A program made the position numbers and the translations under genes. This document shows, piece by piece, positions 10,728 to 19,052 of a stretch of DNA of 20,994 bases. The stretch covers positions 1 through 20,994 of the forward strand of contig URHI01000018.1 of NCBI GenBank assembly GCA_900547565.1, given 5' to 3'. This DNA comes from an uncultured Eubacteriales bacterium (lineage in GTDB: Bacteria; Bacillota; Clostridia; Oscillospirales; CAG-272). The notes under the pieces are model-generated. The model was not told where the DNA came from, made no database searches, and saw only the letters and a program-made list of their open reading frames with translations. Within the stretch, counting starts at the first letter, position 1. Every line of letters begins with the position of its first letter.

Positions 10728-11036
10728 TCAGAGTCCCAGCTCGTCGAGCAAGCTCTGCTTTTCGCGGTAGCCCACCGATTTTGCAACGGGATGTCCGTTC
10801 TGCATGAGAATAACGGTGGGTATGCTGACGATGCCGAACGAGCTTGCAAGCTCGCCCTCGTTGTCGACGTTGACCTTGCCGACTACGATATCGTCGCGTT
10901 CGTCCGCAATTTCATGCAGTACGGGCGCCAGCATGCGGCAGGGACCGCACCATTCCGCCCAAAAATCAAGCAGGACGGGCTTGTCCGAATTAGTGACCTC
11001 GGCGGTGAAATTTGAGCTTGTAATTTCCTTGATCAT
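10728..11036 (-). CDS. trxA: Thioredoxin
   Basis: Small cytoplasmic dithiol reductant of protein disulfides. The 102-residue protein has the canonical active site WAEWCGPCRMLAP (about 26-38, both redox cysteines present) and the cis-proline loop SIPTV (about 71-75). The fold and length are those of a complete classical thioredoxin. The ATG at 11034-11036 is preceded by AAGAAGG with suitable spacing. It lies 20 bp downstream of the FTR-like gene on the same strand and probably shares its transcript, suggesting that the neighbour is its electron donor. Confidence 0.96.
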   Translation of the reverse strand: MIKEITSSNFTAEVTNSDKPVLLDFWAEWCGPCRMLAPVLHEIADERDDIVVGKVNVDNEGELASSFGIVSIPTVILMQNGHPVAKSVGYREKQSLLDELGL

Positions 11037-11056
11037 GATTATTACCTTCTTGTTTT

Positions 11057-11293
11057 TTATTTTTGTTTTTCTTTGTAGTACAGCATGCAGTGGCAGTAGC
11101 CCTCGAAATCGGGGTCGGCCATCTGTTCGCGGAACTCACGGCAGATACATTTTGTATCCTCGGTCTGCTCGCGGCGGCAGGGGCAGTAGCCGCCTGTGCG
11201 CTTGAGCCCTTCGCGCACTATGCGCACGACCTCGGCGTTCTCGTTGAGCCGGACACGCCCGGCTGCCTTTTTATTATTGCTGATATCGGACAC
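11057..11293 (-). CDS. Ferredoxin-thioredoxin reductase catalytic-subunit-like protein
   Basis: Predicted iron-sulfur protein that reduces thioredoxin with electrons from ferredoxin. The 78-residue protein has three Cys-X-Cys pairs: CPC (37-39), CIC (49-51) and CHC (67-69), the last followed by MLYY. Plant FTR catalytic chains have CPC-X16-CPC-X8-CHC; here the spacing is X9 and X15, with the same total of 27 residues between first and last motif. In plant FTR the second Cys of the first and last pairs forms the redox disulfide and the others bind a 4Fe-4S cluster. The start is GTG at 11291-11293, 8 nt after GGAGG (11302-11306); the in-frame TTG at 11297-11299 is too close to that site. No variable subunit is seen. 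Position directly upstream of trxA supports the assignment. Confidence 0.82.
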   Translation of the reverse strand: MSDISNNKKAAGRVRLNENAEVVRIVREGLKRTGGYCPCRREQTEDTKCICREFREQMADPDFEGYCHCMLYYKEKQK

Positions 11294-11311
11294 AGTCAAT
11301 TCCTCCTTGAT

Positions 11312-12322
11312 TCATTTTGCTGACATCATACCGGCCTCACGGCGTGAAATTTCGTGAACGGGCGGTATGCCGCGGTCGATGAAATCCGCACTTTCGCCCA
11401 ACAGATCTCTTGTGATGACCTGCCTGCGGTCAACGGTCGGACCTGCCATGTGCGGCATCATCATGACATTCGGAAGTGTATAGAGCGGGCTGTCGGGGGC
11501 GGGCGGTTCTTTTTCATAGACGTCCAGCACGGCGCTGAAGCGCCCAGTCGCCAGCTGACGGCACAGCGCTGCTTCGTCTATCAGCGCTCCGCGCGCCGTG
11601 TTGACCAACAGCGCTCCGTTGCTTATCATCGAAAGCAGGCGGTCGTCCACCATGTGGCGTGTTTCGGGCGTGCCGGCGGTATGGAGCGTGATTATGTCAC
11701 AGCTACTGAATATGTCTTCAAGAGTCGTCTGTACCATGCCGTAGTGCTCGAGGTCGTCTCCGGGCACCGGGACAATGTCATAAACCTTGAGATGAACGCC
11801 GAACGGATACAGCAATTTTACCAGCCGCCGTGCGATAGTGCCGTAGCTTACCACACCGACTGTGCGGTCACGTAGCCCACGGTTGTTGAAGCTCGCGGCG
11901 CTTTTCCACTGCTTATTCTGCTTGAGCTCCTGCGCATGAGTGGGAATGTCGCGCAGCGCGGCCAGCATGTAGGCCACGGCGCCCTCGGCAACCGAATCGG
12001 CAAAATAGCTGTTGCCCGAAATGACACGTATTCCGCGCTCCCACATTTGCGGCGTGACAAAAGGCACCACGGTCCCGCACAAATGTGTCAGCAGACGCAG
12101 GCGTGGGGCGGCGTCGAGCACGGTGGGCGTCAGCGCAGGCGACCCCCAGCCGCTGATGCAGACGTCACAGTTTCCTATACGTTCGGCAAGCTCAGCTTCG
12201 GACAGCCGGTGCCCCGTGTCGTTCCAGACTATTTCTCCAAGCTGCTCGGCCAGTGCGATGTTGTCGGGTGTGAAAAACGTGTCGAACACAGCGCCGCGCG
12301 GCAGTGAAACAAATGCTTTCAT
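11312..12322 (-). CDS. D-isomer-specific 2-hydroxyacid dehydrogenase family protein
   Basis: NAD(P)-dependent oxidoreductase related to glyoxylate, phosphoglycerate and D-lactate dehydrogenases; the substrate is unknown. The 336-residue protein has the family catalytic triad: Arg244 in NTARGALIDE, Glu272 in DVYEKEPP and His291 in MPHMAGPT. The dinucleotide-binding loop reads TVGVVSYGTIARRL (154-167): the usual GxGxxG is changed to SxGxxA, so cofactor binding may differ. ISGWGSPALT (57-66) is a short distinctive N-terminal motif. The ATG at 12320-12322 follows GAGG with about 9-nt spacing. It lies 11 bp after the GT-C-like gene and 18 bp before the FTR-like gene, within the same minus-strand run. 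Its link to glycan or redox functions is not evident. Confidence 0.85.
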   Translation of the reverse strand: MKAFVSLPRGAVFDTFFTPDNIALAEQLGEIVWNDTGHRLSEAELAERIGNCDVCISGWGSPALTPTVLDAAPRLRLLTHLCGTVVPFVTPQMWERGIRVISGNSYFADSVAEGAVAYMLAALRDIPTHAQELKQNKQWKSAASFNNRGLRDRTVGVVSYGTIARRLVKLLYPFGVHLKVYDIVPVPGDDLEHYGMVQTTLEDIFSSCDIITLHTAGTPETRHMVDDRLLSMISNGALLVNTARGALIDEAALCRQLATGRFSAVLDVYEKEPPAPDSPLYTLPNVMMMPHMAGPTVDRRQVITRDLLGESADFIDRGIPPVHEISRREAGMMSAK

Positions 12323-12333
12323 GAACCTATTCC

Positions 12334-13998
12334 TCAGAAAATGTTTTGATCAAATACGTAAATATAGACAAGCGAGCCGGAGTAGCCACGCAGGTTGTAG
12401 GGGGCGGACTCAATGGTGAATTCCTCAATGATCTTGCCCTGTGTGCGCTGCATGTTGAGCCATGCAGTCATGGTCGGCACCTCGTCCTCGGTGAGTAGCA
12501 GGAAGTAGCGGTCAGCGTCTTCGCGGTCGTCGTAGCTTCCGGCCGGCTGTTGGTAGTTATATTCAACCGGCGCTTTGGAGCCGGGATACAGGTTGGCAAC
12601 CACCACGTCGCCGCCCGAGATCATGGTTATCGCCTCGGCCCACCAGAAGTTGGCGTAACCGTATTTGAGTCCGCGCGCGGCCAACTGCTCGGACGCAACG
12701 TGCCACGAGTTGTCGTCACCGTAGTCGGCGGGCATACGCGAAATCTCAAGTGCCGAGACACAGCCCATGAGTATAAGAAATGCCAGCAGCAGCGCACCGA
12801 TACGTCCTGCGACTTTCTTTCTCCCGATAAGCTCGATTGCCGTCATGAACGAGGCCAGCACCGATGTTCCGAGCATAGGGACCAGCCGCCAGTTGGCACC
12901 GCCCAGTTTGCCGAACGTCACGGCAAACAATATGAATGCCGACACGGCAAAGTGTCCAATAAGCACGGTGCGCACGGCGCTGTTACGGATCTTATTGAAG
13001 CCTGCAGCCAGCACCAGCGGTGCGACCAGCAGGATTATGCCGCCGAAAATGCGTATCATGTTGACTATTGAATCAAGGCTTACCAGCGGGTCGCCCGCCG
13101 TGACCGATACGCCGAGCAGTGACAGCCAGTTGACGAAAAAGCCGAGAAAATTATCTGTCCAGCTTGACATGGCACTGTAGGCCGAGTAGGCGTCGGCATA
13201 GCCGGCTGTCACGCCGTGCGACAGCGGCCCTATGAGCAGAAATCCCAGCGCCGAGCACAGAACGACAAGAGCCAGCAATATTGCGGTGTTTACGTTGCGG
13301 CGGCAGAGCAGCCTGTCCTCGTGCAGAAAGCGGTTGGCGAACACGCCGCATATCATCGGAAGCGTGAAGCACACCAGTGTCTGCAAGCCGTCCGTTGCGG
13401 CAATAAGCGAGAATACCAGCAGGACTGCCACCCTTACCCAGTCGTGCGGACGCGCCGCGCCGGGATTGTCCGCCGGACCGTCCTGCCGCAGTATGCGAAG
13501 TGCCAGCCCCAAGCCAAAGCAAAAGAACAGCAGGCCGAGATTGTAGTAAAACACATGCTCCCACATGATCTCACGCAGCTTGGCACTTGACGACATGATC
13601 ATCAGCATGACGCCGACCATACAGGCAGAAACGGTATGTGAATATCCAAGCCCGCGTGCCAGATAATACAGCGCGGCGATAAACAGCAGAGCAAACAGCG
13701 TAAGTCCGCACAGCTGTGCCGTCATTGAGTAGCCGAATATGGCCACGAACGGCAGAAACAGCAGATTTCCTCCAAACGGAAGAATTGCGGCGTAGTAAAA
13801 GTTATCGGAGATCAGCTGCCCTGACTCATATGTCGCCTGCGCCCAGCGCAGAGAGTCGGTGCAGTCGGAGGTCATGTATCCCTCTGCCGGGCCGAGAATG
13901 TAGTACAGCGTTACTCCGGCACCGAGGCACATTATCAGCAGGGGAAGAATTATACGTACGATCCCCTCCAGACGGTCGTTATTTTTCAGCTTCAGCAT
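12334..13998 (-). CDS. Polytopic membrane protein, GT-C-like glycosyltransferase (putative)
   Basis: The 554-residue protein has roughly 11-12 predicted membrane segments, the first at about 13-36, and a C-terminal soluble part of about 120 residues. The first outside loop contains acidic residues in MTSDCTDSLRWAQATYESG (Asp45, Asp48) followed by FYYAAILPFGGNLL. An acidic motif in the first extracytoplasmic loop is the hallmark of GT-C enzymes, which use polyprenyl-phosphate sugars. No exact family is recognised, so the function is inferred from architecture and neighbours. The start chosen is the ATG at 13996-13998: AAGG lies 6 nt upstream and it overlaps the end of the preceding gene by 20 nt, as in coupled genes. 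The frame stays open upstream to 14094, but that would overlap far more. Confidence 0.65.
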   Translation of the reverse strand: MLKLKNNDRLEGIVRIILPLLIMCLGAGVTLYYILGPAEGYMTSDCTDSLRWAQATYESGQLISDNFYYAAILPFGGNLLFLPFVAIFGYSMTAQLCGLTLFALLFIAALYYLARGLGYSHTVSACMVGVMLMIMSSSAKLREIMWEHVFYYNLGLLFFCFGLGLALRILRQDGPADNPGAARPHDWVRVAVLLVFSLIAATDGLQTLVCFTLPMICGVFANRFLHEDRLLCRRNVNTAILLALVVLCSALGFLLIGPLSHGVTAGYADAYSAYSAMSSWTDNFLGFFVNWLSLLGVSVTAGDPLVSLDSIVNMIRIFGGIILLVAPLVLAAGFNKIRNSAVRTVLIGHFAVSAFILFAVTFGKLGGANWRLVPMLGTSVLASFMTAIELIGRKKVAGRIGALLLAFLILMGCVSALEISRMPADYGDDNSWHVASEQLAARGLKYGYANFWWAEAITMISGGDVVVANLYPGSKAPVEYNYQQPAGSYDDREDADRYFLLLTEDEVPTMTAWLNMQRTQGKIIEEFTIESAPYNLRGYSGSLVYIYVFDQNIF

Positions 13999-15541
13999 GT
14001 TCCGCCTTCTCCTCATGGTATTCCTTTTCGGTGTTGACGCCCCATACAGCGGTTTTGTCGGTTGAGCCGGCGGCGATTGCACGGACGGCCTCAATGGCGG
14101 TCAGCATGGAATGATCCATGTTGTTGTAGCGGTGCTGGCCGTTGCGGCCGAGGCACCACAGGTTGGGTATGCCGGACAGCCAGTCCTTGACGGTGTCAAA
14201 CTCCTTGTAGGTGTCAAAGTAGGCCGGGTAGGCCTTTTTGACCTTTATACGTGTGGCGTCCTTAACATCTTCTTTATCTATGACGTCGATGGATGCCAGC
14301 TCGTCAATGGCAAATTTAATGAATTCGTCATCTGACATGCTCCACAGCTCGTCGCCTTCGTTGCAGAAATACTCAAGTCCCAGCCACATGGTGTGTTCGG
14401 GGTCCTTGACCATGTAGGGTGACCAGTTGTTGAACAGCTGCAGTCGTCCCAGCTTGACCTCACGCTCCTGAATGTATATCCAGCAGTCGGGGACGTTGCC
14501 GGTGAGCGTTTTGACCTTGGTCTTGTTTTGCAACTTGAGCTTGTCCACCAGCAGGCCTACCGTGATATAATCGCGGTAGGGAAGGCCGGCTGCTACGCGG
14601 CGCACGTCGGCGGGCGGCACGTCGCCCATACCGGCAACAAGGTCACGAACCGGCATTGTTGACATGAATATATCCGCCGCAAAACGGCGCCCGTCCTCGG
14701 ATGTGACGGACACGACCCGGCCGTCGGCCACCTCTATGTCCTTGACACGGGTATTCATGATGATCTCTCCGCCCATGGAGCGTATATCATCGGCGAGATA
14801 TTCCCACAGCTGTCCCGGTCCCTTTTTGGGATAGAAATATTGCTCAATAAGCGAGGTCTCGACCTTGTCTTTGGAACGGAACGGCTTGGATATAACATTC
14901 CACACCGCTTTGCTGAGGCTCAGCCCCTTGACGCGCTGTGCGCCCCAGTCGGCCGAGATCTCGGAGGGGTGCCGTCCCCACAGATTTTCGGTGTAATATT
15001 CAAAAAACATTTCGTACAGCGGGCGGCCGAAGCGGTTGATATAAAAGTTTTCGAGCGAATCCTCCGGCAGCTTGTGCAGGCAGCTGCCGATATACCCGAA
15101 ATCGGATTTGACTTTTCTGAAAAAGCCCATGTTTTTGAAGGTTTCAGGCTTGAGTGATACGGGGTAATCAAAGAATTTGCGCAAAAAGAATATGCGCGAG
15201 ATACGGTTGCGCAGCAGCATGACGCGGTCGACCTGCTCGGGATCGGGTCCGTCTGTCGGCAGCTCCTTGATGATGCCGAGAATTTTGTCGTCATAGGACG
15301 GCTTTCCCTGAAGCGGCATCAGCTCCTGCCACAGCTCGTTTACCTCTTTGTTTTTGGAGAAAAAACGGTGTCCGCCGAGGTCCATGCGGTTGCCGTTATG
15401 CACGGCAGTGCGCGAAATTCCGCCGATATATTCGGATTCCTCGAGTATCACGGGCTTTATATCCGTATTTTTGAGCAGCTCGTAGGCGGCGGTAAGTCCC
15501 GCAGGGCCTGCGCCGATGATAATTGCTGTTTTTTTGTCCAT
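13979..15541 (-). CDS. FAD/NAD(P)-binding oxidoreductase, amine-oxidase/UDP-galactopyranose-mutase-like fold
   Basis: The 520-residue flavoprotein begins with a dinucleotide-binding motif IIIGAGPAGLTAAYEL (7-22). An acidic ribose-binding pair (Glu34-Glu35) follows, then GGISRT (40-45) and DLGGHRFFSKNKEV (54-67), typical of the protoporphyrinogen-oxidase/UDP-galactopyranose-mutase superfamily. The C-terminal GRNGQHRYNNMDHSMLTAI region forms the second FAD contact. Haem genes are absent nearby, and it sits between gtrA and a GT-C-like gene. A role in sugar-nucleotide or lipid-linked sugar modification is therefore more likely than porphyrin oxidation, but the reaction is unknown. The ATG at 15539-15541 has only a weak, distant AAAGG, so translation may depend partly on coupling to gtrA, 21 bp upstream. 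Confidence 0.8.
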   Translation of the reverse strand: MDKKTAIIIGAGPAGLTAAYELLKNTDIKPVILEESEYIGGISRTAVHNGNRMDLGGHRFFSKNKEVNELWQELMPLQGKPSYDDKILGIIKELPTDGPDPEQVDRVMLLRNRISRIFFLRKFFDYPVSLKPETFKNMGFFRKVKSDFGYIGSCLHKLPEDSLENFYINRFGRPLYEMFFEYYTENLWGRHPSEISADWGAQRVKGLSLSKAVWNVISKPFRSKDKVETSLIEQYFYPKKGPGQLWEYLADDIRSMGGEIIMNTRVKDIEVADGRVVSVTSEDGRRFAADIFMSTMPVRDLVAGMGDVPPADVRRVAAGLPYRDYITVGLLVDKLKLQNKTKVKTLTGNVPDCWIYIQEREVKLGRLQLFNNWSPYMVKDPEHTMWLGLEYFCNEGDELWSMSDDEFIKFAIDELASIDVIDKEDVKDATRIKVKKAYPAYFDTYKEFDTVKDWLSGIPNLWCLGRNGQHRYNNMDHSMLTAIEAVRAIAAGSTDKTAVWGVNTEKEYHEEKAEHAEAEK

Positions 15542-15562
15542 GTCACTGACCGTGCCTTTCTT

Positions 15563-16009
15563 TTATTTTCCTTTATATACAAGTATTTTACGTCCTACGT
15601 AGTTCCATATCAGAACCACACCCTTGACCGCGCAGGTCATGAGCAGATACCATATTCCGCTCTCGCCGATAAGCAGTGTGCCGAGCAGCGTCAGCCCCAC
15701 TGTCAGGCCGTAGCCCACCACTCCGACCGCAAGATAGATCATGAAGGCGCCGACTGTACGCCCTTTCTTTTTCTGCTCGTCGGTCCTGAAAACGAAAATG
15801 TTGGACAGAATGTAGTTTACTGCTATGCCGACGATAAAGCCCGCAGTTACCGACAGCGCGACGTACAGCCGGTCGTCCTTGGTGCCGCCAAGAATGTAGT
15901 ACAGCATGACGTAATTCACGCCCATGTCGACCAGCGCCGATATGCCGCCTACTATGACGTAGCGCGCAAACTCAAACAGAGTTTTTTTGTCAAGTCCTTT
16001 GCTTTTCAC
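15563..16009 (-). CDS. GtrA family membrane protein
   Basis: GtrA-like proteins are small four-helix membrane proteins thought to move polyprenyl-phosphate-linked sugars across the membrane for glycan decoration. The 148-residue protein has four hydrophobic segments. It shows family features: FARYVIVGGISALVDMGVNY at the first helix, AVNYILSNIFVF after the second, and VLIWNYVGRKILVYK at the C-terminus. The start is GTG at 16007-16009, with GGAGG (16015-16019) 5 nt upstream. An in-frame ATG 23 codons earlier has no ribosome site and lies before the -10 element, so it is rejected. It is the first gene of the minus-strand run ending at trxA. Confidence 0.92.
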   Translation of the reverse strand: MKSKGLDKKTLFEFARYVIVGGISALVDMGVNYVMLYYILGGTKDDRLYVALSVTAGFIVGIAVNYILSNIFVFRTDEQKKKGRTVGAFMIYLAVGVVGYGLTVGLTLLGTLLIGESGIWYLLMTCAVKGVVLIWNYVGRKILVYKGK

Positions 16010-16043
16010 TTCTGCCTCCGATAAACAAACAAATCTTTTATTA

Positions 16044-16072
16044 AGTATACCACATTGCCGCAAAATCCGCAA
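16044..16072 (-). promoter_or_regulatory. Promoter of the gtrA-to-trxA gene run
   Basis: Minus-strand TTGCGG (16067-16072) and TATACT (16044-16049) are spaced by 17 bp and lie about 35 bp before the GTG of gtrA. The -10 is 5/6 and the -35 about half consensus. No other promoter or terminator of comparable quality is seen down to trxA, so the six genes are probably one transcript. The 150 bp between this promoter and the next gene (to 16230) show no gene and no convincing terminator for the LysM gene. Confidence 0.65.
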
Positions 16073-16230
16073 GTGCAAAACTCATTATTGCCTTCAAATT
16101 AAGACATTTTGCCGCTGTCGGGCACATTATTGCACGGTAGTTGGCATAATTTGTCTGTATAGACGCACGGCAGAGAAAAAAGTTCGGCGTGTTGACTTGA
16201 AAAATCCGGTTTCAGGCGAGCTGTTCACCG

Positions 16231-17529
16231 TCAGCCGAGTACTTTTTTAATTTGGTACAGCGAATTCAGGACCAGATACAGCTGTGGGTTTTTGCGCATG
16301 ATGTTCCAGATCCCGGTACCGGCGAGATCGTAGCTGTCGATAAGGCGCAGCGACGCGTCGGCACTGCGTGCGTCCTCAAACCACACCTCGTGCTGTACCG
16401 GTCCGGCATCGGTACGGTCGTAGTAGTTGAAGTAGGGCGACTGCGCCACCTCGTCGTACTCAATTGCCGCGCGCTTTTCGGCTGCCAGCTCGACTGCCTC
16501 CACGTTTGACAGCGACTCCGCCCGCGATTCGCCCTGCACATACGGCAGCGTCCAGTTGTAGGCGTAATTCGGTTCTCCGAGCAGCAGCTTGAGAGACGGT
16601 ATGCGTGTTACGGCATAGTCCAGCACCCCGCTTACCGGACCTATCGGAGATACCGCCATAGGCGGGCCGTAGGTGTAGCCGTATTCATATGTCATCAGCA
16701 GTGCCAGATCGGCCGCCTCGCCCAATGCGGCATAGTCGTGCCCCTCGTACAGCAGTCCCGGCTTGTCGTCACTTTCCTTGGGCGCAAGATCGACAAACAC
16801 GTAATACCCTTCGGGCGACAGCCGCTCGCGCGTTGCACGGACAAGCTCAGCATAATCGGCGGCGTTCTGAGCCGGAACGTACTCAAAATCAAACTCGACG
16901 CCGGAATATCCCTTGCTCCGGACGGTGTTGTATATATTGTCCACTACCGCATTCCGCAGTGCGGGGTCGGACAGTATGTCGGAGGCCAGCTGATTTGAGA
17001 ACAGCCCCTGATTGTTCAGTGAGGCTATCATCATAATTGGTGCCACGCCGTAGCTGCGGGCAAGCGAAATAAGCTCGTCATCGTCCTGCGGAATAAGACT
17101 GCCGTCCGGGTTGAGTCCGTATGTGAACACGGACAGATATGTAAGGTAGGGAAGGGCAGTGGTCAGTGTGGAGCGGTCGACAAAGGGATAGACGTAGCCC
17201 GTAACCGATACCTCACGGTCAAATTCGGGCGGTTCAAGTGATATAAACAGCTGCTGACCCGGCGTCAGCACGTCGCTACCGGCCAGTGACGGATTGTTGC
17301 GCCACAGCTGATTTACACTGACTCCGTACTGCCCGGCAATGGAATACAGCGTGTCCCCGGGCCGCACGGTGTAGGTAGTCTCGGGCTGAAGTATCACCAG
17401 CGACTGTCCTACCGATAACACTGAAGGTGAGGCCAGTGCGTTATCGGCGGCGAGACGGTCAACAGTGGTGTTATAGCGACGGGCGATGCTGTACAGCGAG
17501 TCGCCGGGGCGGACGGTATAGATTATCAT
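16231..17529 (-). CDS. LysM-LysM-GH18 protein, SleL/YaaH-like spore peptidoglycan hydrolase
   Basis: Probable N-acetylglucosaminidase-type enzyme of the spore coat or cortex; SleL/YaaH relatives degrade cortex fragments during germination. The 432-residue protein has two N-terminal LysM modules (about 2-47 and 53-97, each with YTVRPGD and LYSIA) and a GH18 barrel (about 105-430). The catalytic strand reads GVEFDFEYVP, with Glu216 as the expected acid and Asp214 before it; the first acidic position of the usual DxDxE is Glu here. As in SleL, there is no signal peptide, consistent with a mother-cell product deposited on the spore. The ATG at 17527-17529 has GGAGG 9 nt upstream. It is divergent from enolase. 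Confidence 0.87.
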   Translation of the reverse strand: MIIYTVRPGDSLYSIARRYNTTVDRLAADNALASPSVLSVGQSLVILQPETTYTVRPGDTLYSIAGQYGVSVNQLWRNNPSLAGSDVLTPGQQLFISLEPPEFDREVSVTGYVYPFVDRSTLTTALPYLTYLSVFTYGLNPDGSLIPQDDDELISLARSYGVAPIMMIASLNNQGLFSNQLASDILSDPALRNAVVDNIYNTVRSKGYSGVEFDFEYVPAQNAADYAELVRATRERLSPEGYYVFVDLAPKESDDKPGLLYEGHDYAALGEAADLALLMTYEYGYTYGPPMAVSPIGPVSGVLDYAVTRIPSLKLLLGEPNYAYNWTLPYVQGESRAESLSNVEAVELAAEKRAAIEYDEVAQSPYFNYYDRTDAGPVQHEVWFEDARSADASLRLIDSYDLAGTGIWNIMRKNPQLYLVLNSLYQIKKVLG

Positions 17530-17560
17530 TACTATATGCCTCCTGTGTGAAAATCATTGT

Positions 17561-17588
17561 CAGTATATGTTCGGCGGTGCGGCACGGT
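17561..17588 (-). promoter_or_regulatory. Possible sigma-K-like promoter of the LysM-GH18 gene
   Basis: On the minus strand AC (17587-17588) is followed after 17 bp by CATATACTG (17561-17569), close to the mother-cell sigma-K pattern AC-N16/17-CATAnnnTA (last base differs). Initiation would lie about 25 nt before the start codon. A sigma-E match is poorer. The motif is short and degenerate, so this is tentative. Confidence 0.3.
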
Positions 17589-17652
17589 GCATATTTGACG
17601 GTCCGGAGGAAATAATAAGGGCATACAACATAAAAAAGGAAGGTATAAAATC

Positions 17653-18966
17653 ATGAACAAGCCACAGATAGTCAAATGCTCCGCCCGTGAAATACTGGAT
17701 TCCCGGGGCAATCCCACCGTGGAGGCAACGGTTTTCCTCAGCGACGGCACCGTGGGTGTCGCCGGAGTACCGTCGGGCGCGTCGACAGGTATTTTTGAGG
17801 CGCACGAGCTGCGCGACAACGATAGCGAACGCTACGGCGGGCGCGGCGTGCTGGAGGCGGTAAAGGGTGTTATAAAGCGCATATCGCCTGCCATTGCCGG
17901 CGCCTACGCCTCAGAACAGGCCGAAATAGATAAAATTCTGTGCGAGCTGGACGGAACGCCCAACAAGTCGCGGCTCGGAGCCAACGCCACACTGGCAGTG
18001 TCACTTGCCTGTGCACGCGCGGCCGCCAACTGGTACGGGATCCCGCTCTACCGTTATCTCGGCGGCATGGGTGCCTGCCGTATGCCGGTGCCCATGATGA
18101 ACATTCTCAATGGCGGAGCACATGCATCAAACAACGTTGAAATTCAGGAGTTTATGGTAGTTCCGCTGGGAGTGGACAGCTTTGGCGAGGCACTGCGCTG
18201 CGGCAGTGAGATATTTCATGCATTGGGCCGGATACTGCGCCGCGACGGGTATGCCTCAACGGTAGGCGACGAGGGCGGTTACGCGCCCGACCTTGCTGAC
18301 GACGAGCAGGCTATCGCGCTTATCTGCCGCGCTATCGAGGAGGCCGGATATGACACCGACCGGGTCAAGATCGCGCTTGATGCGGCGGCGGGTGAATGGT
18401 ATTCCGAGGCAGACGGCGGGTATGTCATGCGCAAGCATGGCGGGCGCTACAGCCGGGACGATCTTATGCAATACTGGCAGGGACTGTGTGACAAATACCC
18501 TGTCATCTCGATCGAGGACGGTCTTGACCAGCGTGACTTTGACGGCTGGAGCCGCCTGACCGAGCTTCTCGGTGACCGGATAATGCTGGTCGGAGACGAT
18601 TTATTCGTGACCAACACACGGCGGCTGGCGCGCGGCATTGCAGAAGGGGCGGCCAACTCAATTCTGATAAAGCCCAACCAGATAGGAACGCTCAGTGAGA
18701 CCATGCGCGTCATACAGCTGGCGCGCGAGTCGGGGTACAGGTTTATACTGTCGCACCGTTCGGGCGAAACAGAGGATACAACGCTGGCTGACATTGCTGT
18801 AGCTGTCAATTCGCCGTTTATCAAGACGGGCGCACCTTGCCGCGGCGAGCGCGTGGCCAAATACAACAGGCTGCTGCGTATAGAGTCGTCGCTCAACTCG
18901 GGGGCGGTATACGGCTGGAGAAGCGAGCTTTCCTCACGCCCCGAGAACGAGCCTGTTGGAGTGTAA
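17653..18966 (+). CDS. eno: Enolase (phosphopyruvate hydratase)
   Basis: Converts 2-phosphoglycerate to PEP in glycolysis; cytoplasmic, Mg-dependent homodimer or octamer. The 437-residue protein retains the expected active-site residues: the SGASTG loop (41-46), His157 and Glu166 in GGAHASNNVEIQEF, Glu207 in GDEGGYAP, metal ligands Asp243, Glu288 (SIEDGLDQ) and Asp315 (GDDLFVTN), Lys340 (IKPNQIGT), His368 (SHRSGETED) and Lys391. The segment after Lys391 reads GAPCRGERVAKYN where many enolases have GAPSRTDRVAKYN, a mild lineage difference. The C-terminus is slightly extended (SSRPENEPVGV). The ATG at 17653 has AAGGAAGG at 17636-17643. I could not find a convincing promoter in the 120 bp upstream. 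Not linked to other glycolytic genes here. Confidence 0.96.
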   Translation: MNKPQIVKCSAREILDSRGNPTVEATVFLSDGTVGVAGVPSGASTGIFEAHELRDNDSERYGGRGVLEAVKGVIKRISPAIAGAYASEQAEIDKILCELDGTPNKSRLGANATLAVSLACARAAANWYGIPLYRYLGGMGACRMPVPMMNILNGGAHASNNVEIQEFMVVPLGVDSFGEALRCGSEIFHALGRILRRDGYASTVGDEGGYAPDLADDEQAIALICRAIEEAGYDTDRVKIALDAAAGEWYSEADGGYVMRKHGGRYSRDDLMQYWQGLCDKYPVISIEDGLDQRDFDGWSRLTELLGDRIMLVGDDLFVTNTRRLARGIAEGAANSILIKPNQIGTLSETMRVIQLARESGYRFILSHRSGETEDTTLADIAVAVNSPFIKTGAPCRGERVAKYNRLLRIESSLNSGAVYGWRSELSSRPENEPVGV

Positions 18967-19022
18967 GCGTACACTTCCCCGGCAGGGGCTTGCCTGAGTG
19001 TTGCCGGAAGCTGCGCCGTGCT

Positions 19023-19052
19023 TTGACAAAATCCGACCTTTCCGCATATCAT
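19023..19052 (+). promoter_or_regulatory. Promoter of the cotJABC operon
   Basis: TTGACA (19023-19028) and TATCAT (19047-19052) are spaced by 18 bp, a near-consensus sigma-A promoter. The same stretch also reads as AC (19026-19027), 17 bp, CATATCATT (19045-19053), close to the sigma-K pattern. cotJ operons in Bacillus are made in the mother cell, so the sporulation reading is plausible; sequence alone cannot separate the two. The leader to cotJA would be about 110 nt. Confidence 0.55.

Noticed and set aside
18976..19013. Terminator after enolase
   Set aside because: CCGGCA/TGCCGG arms exist but the stem is interrupted, the loop is long and no U-tract follows.
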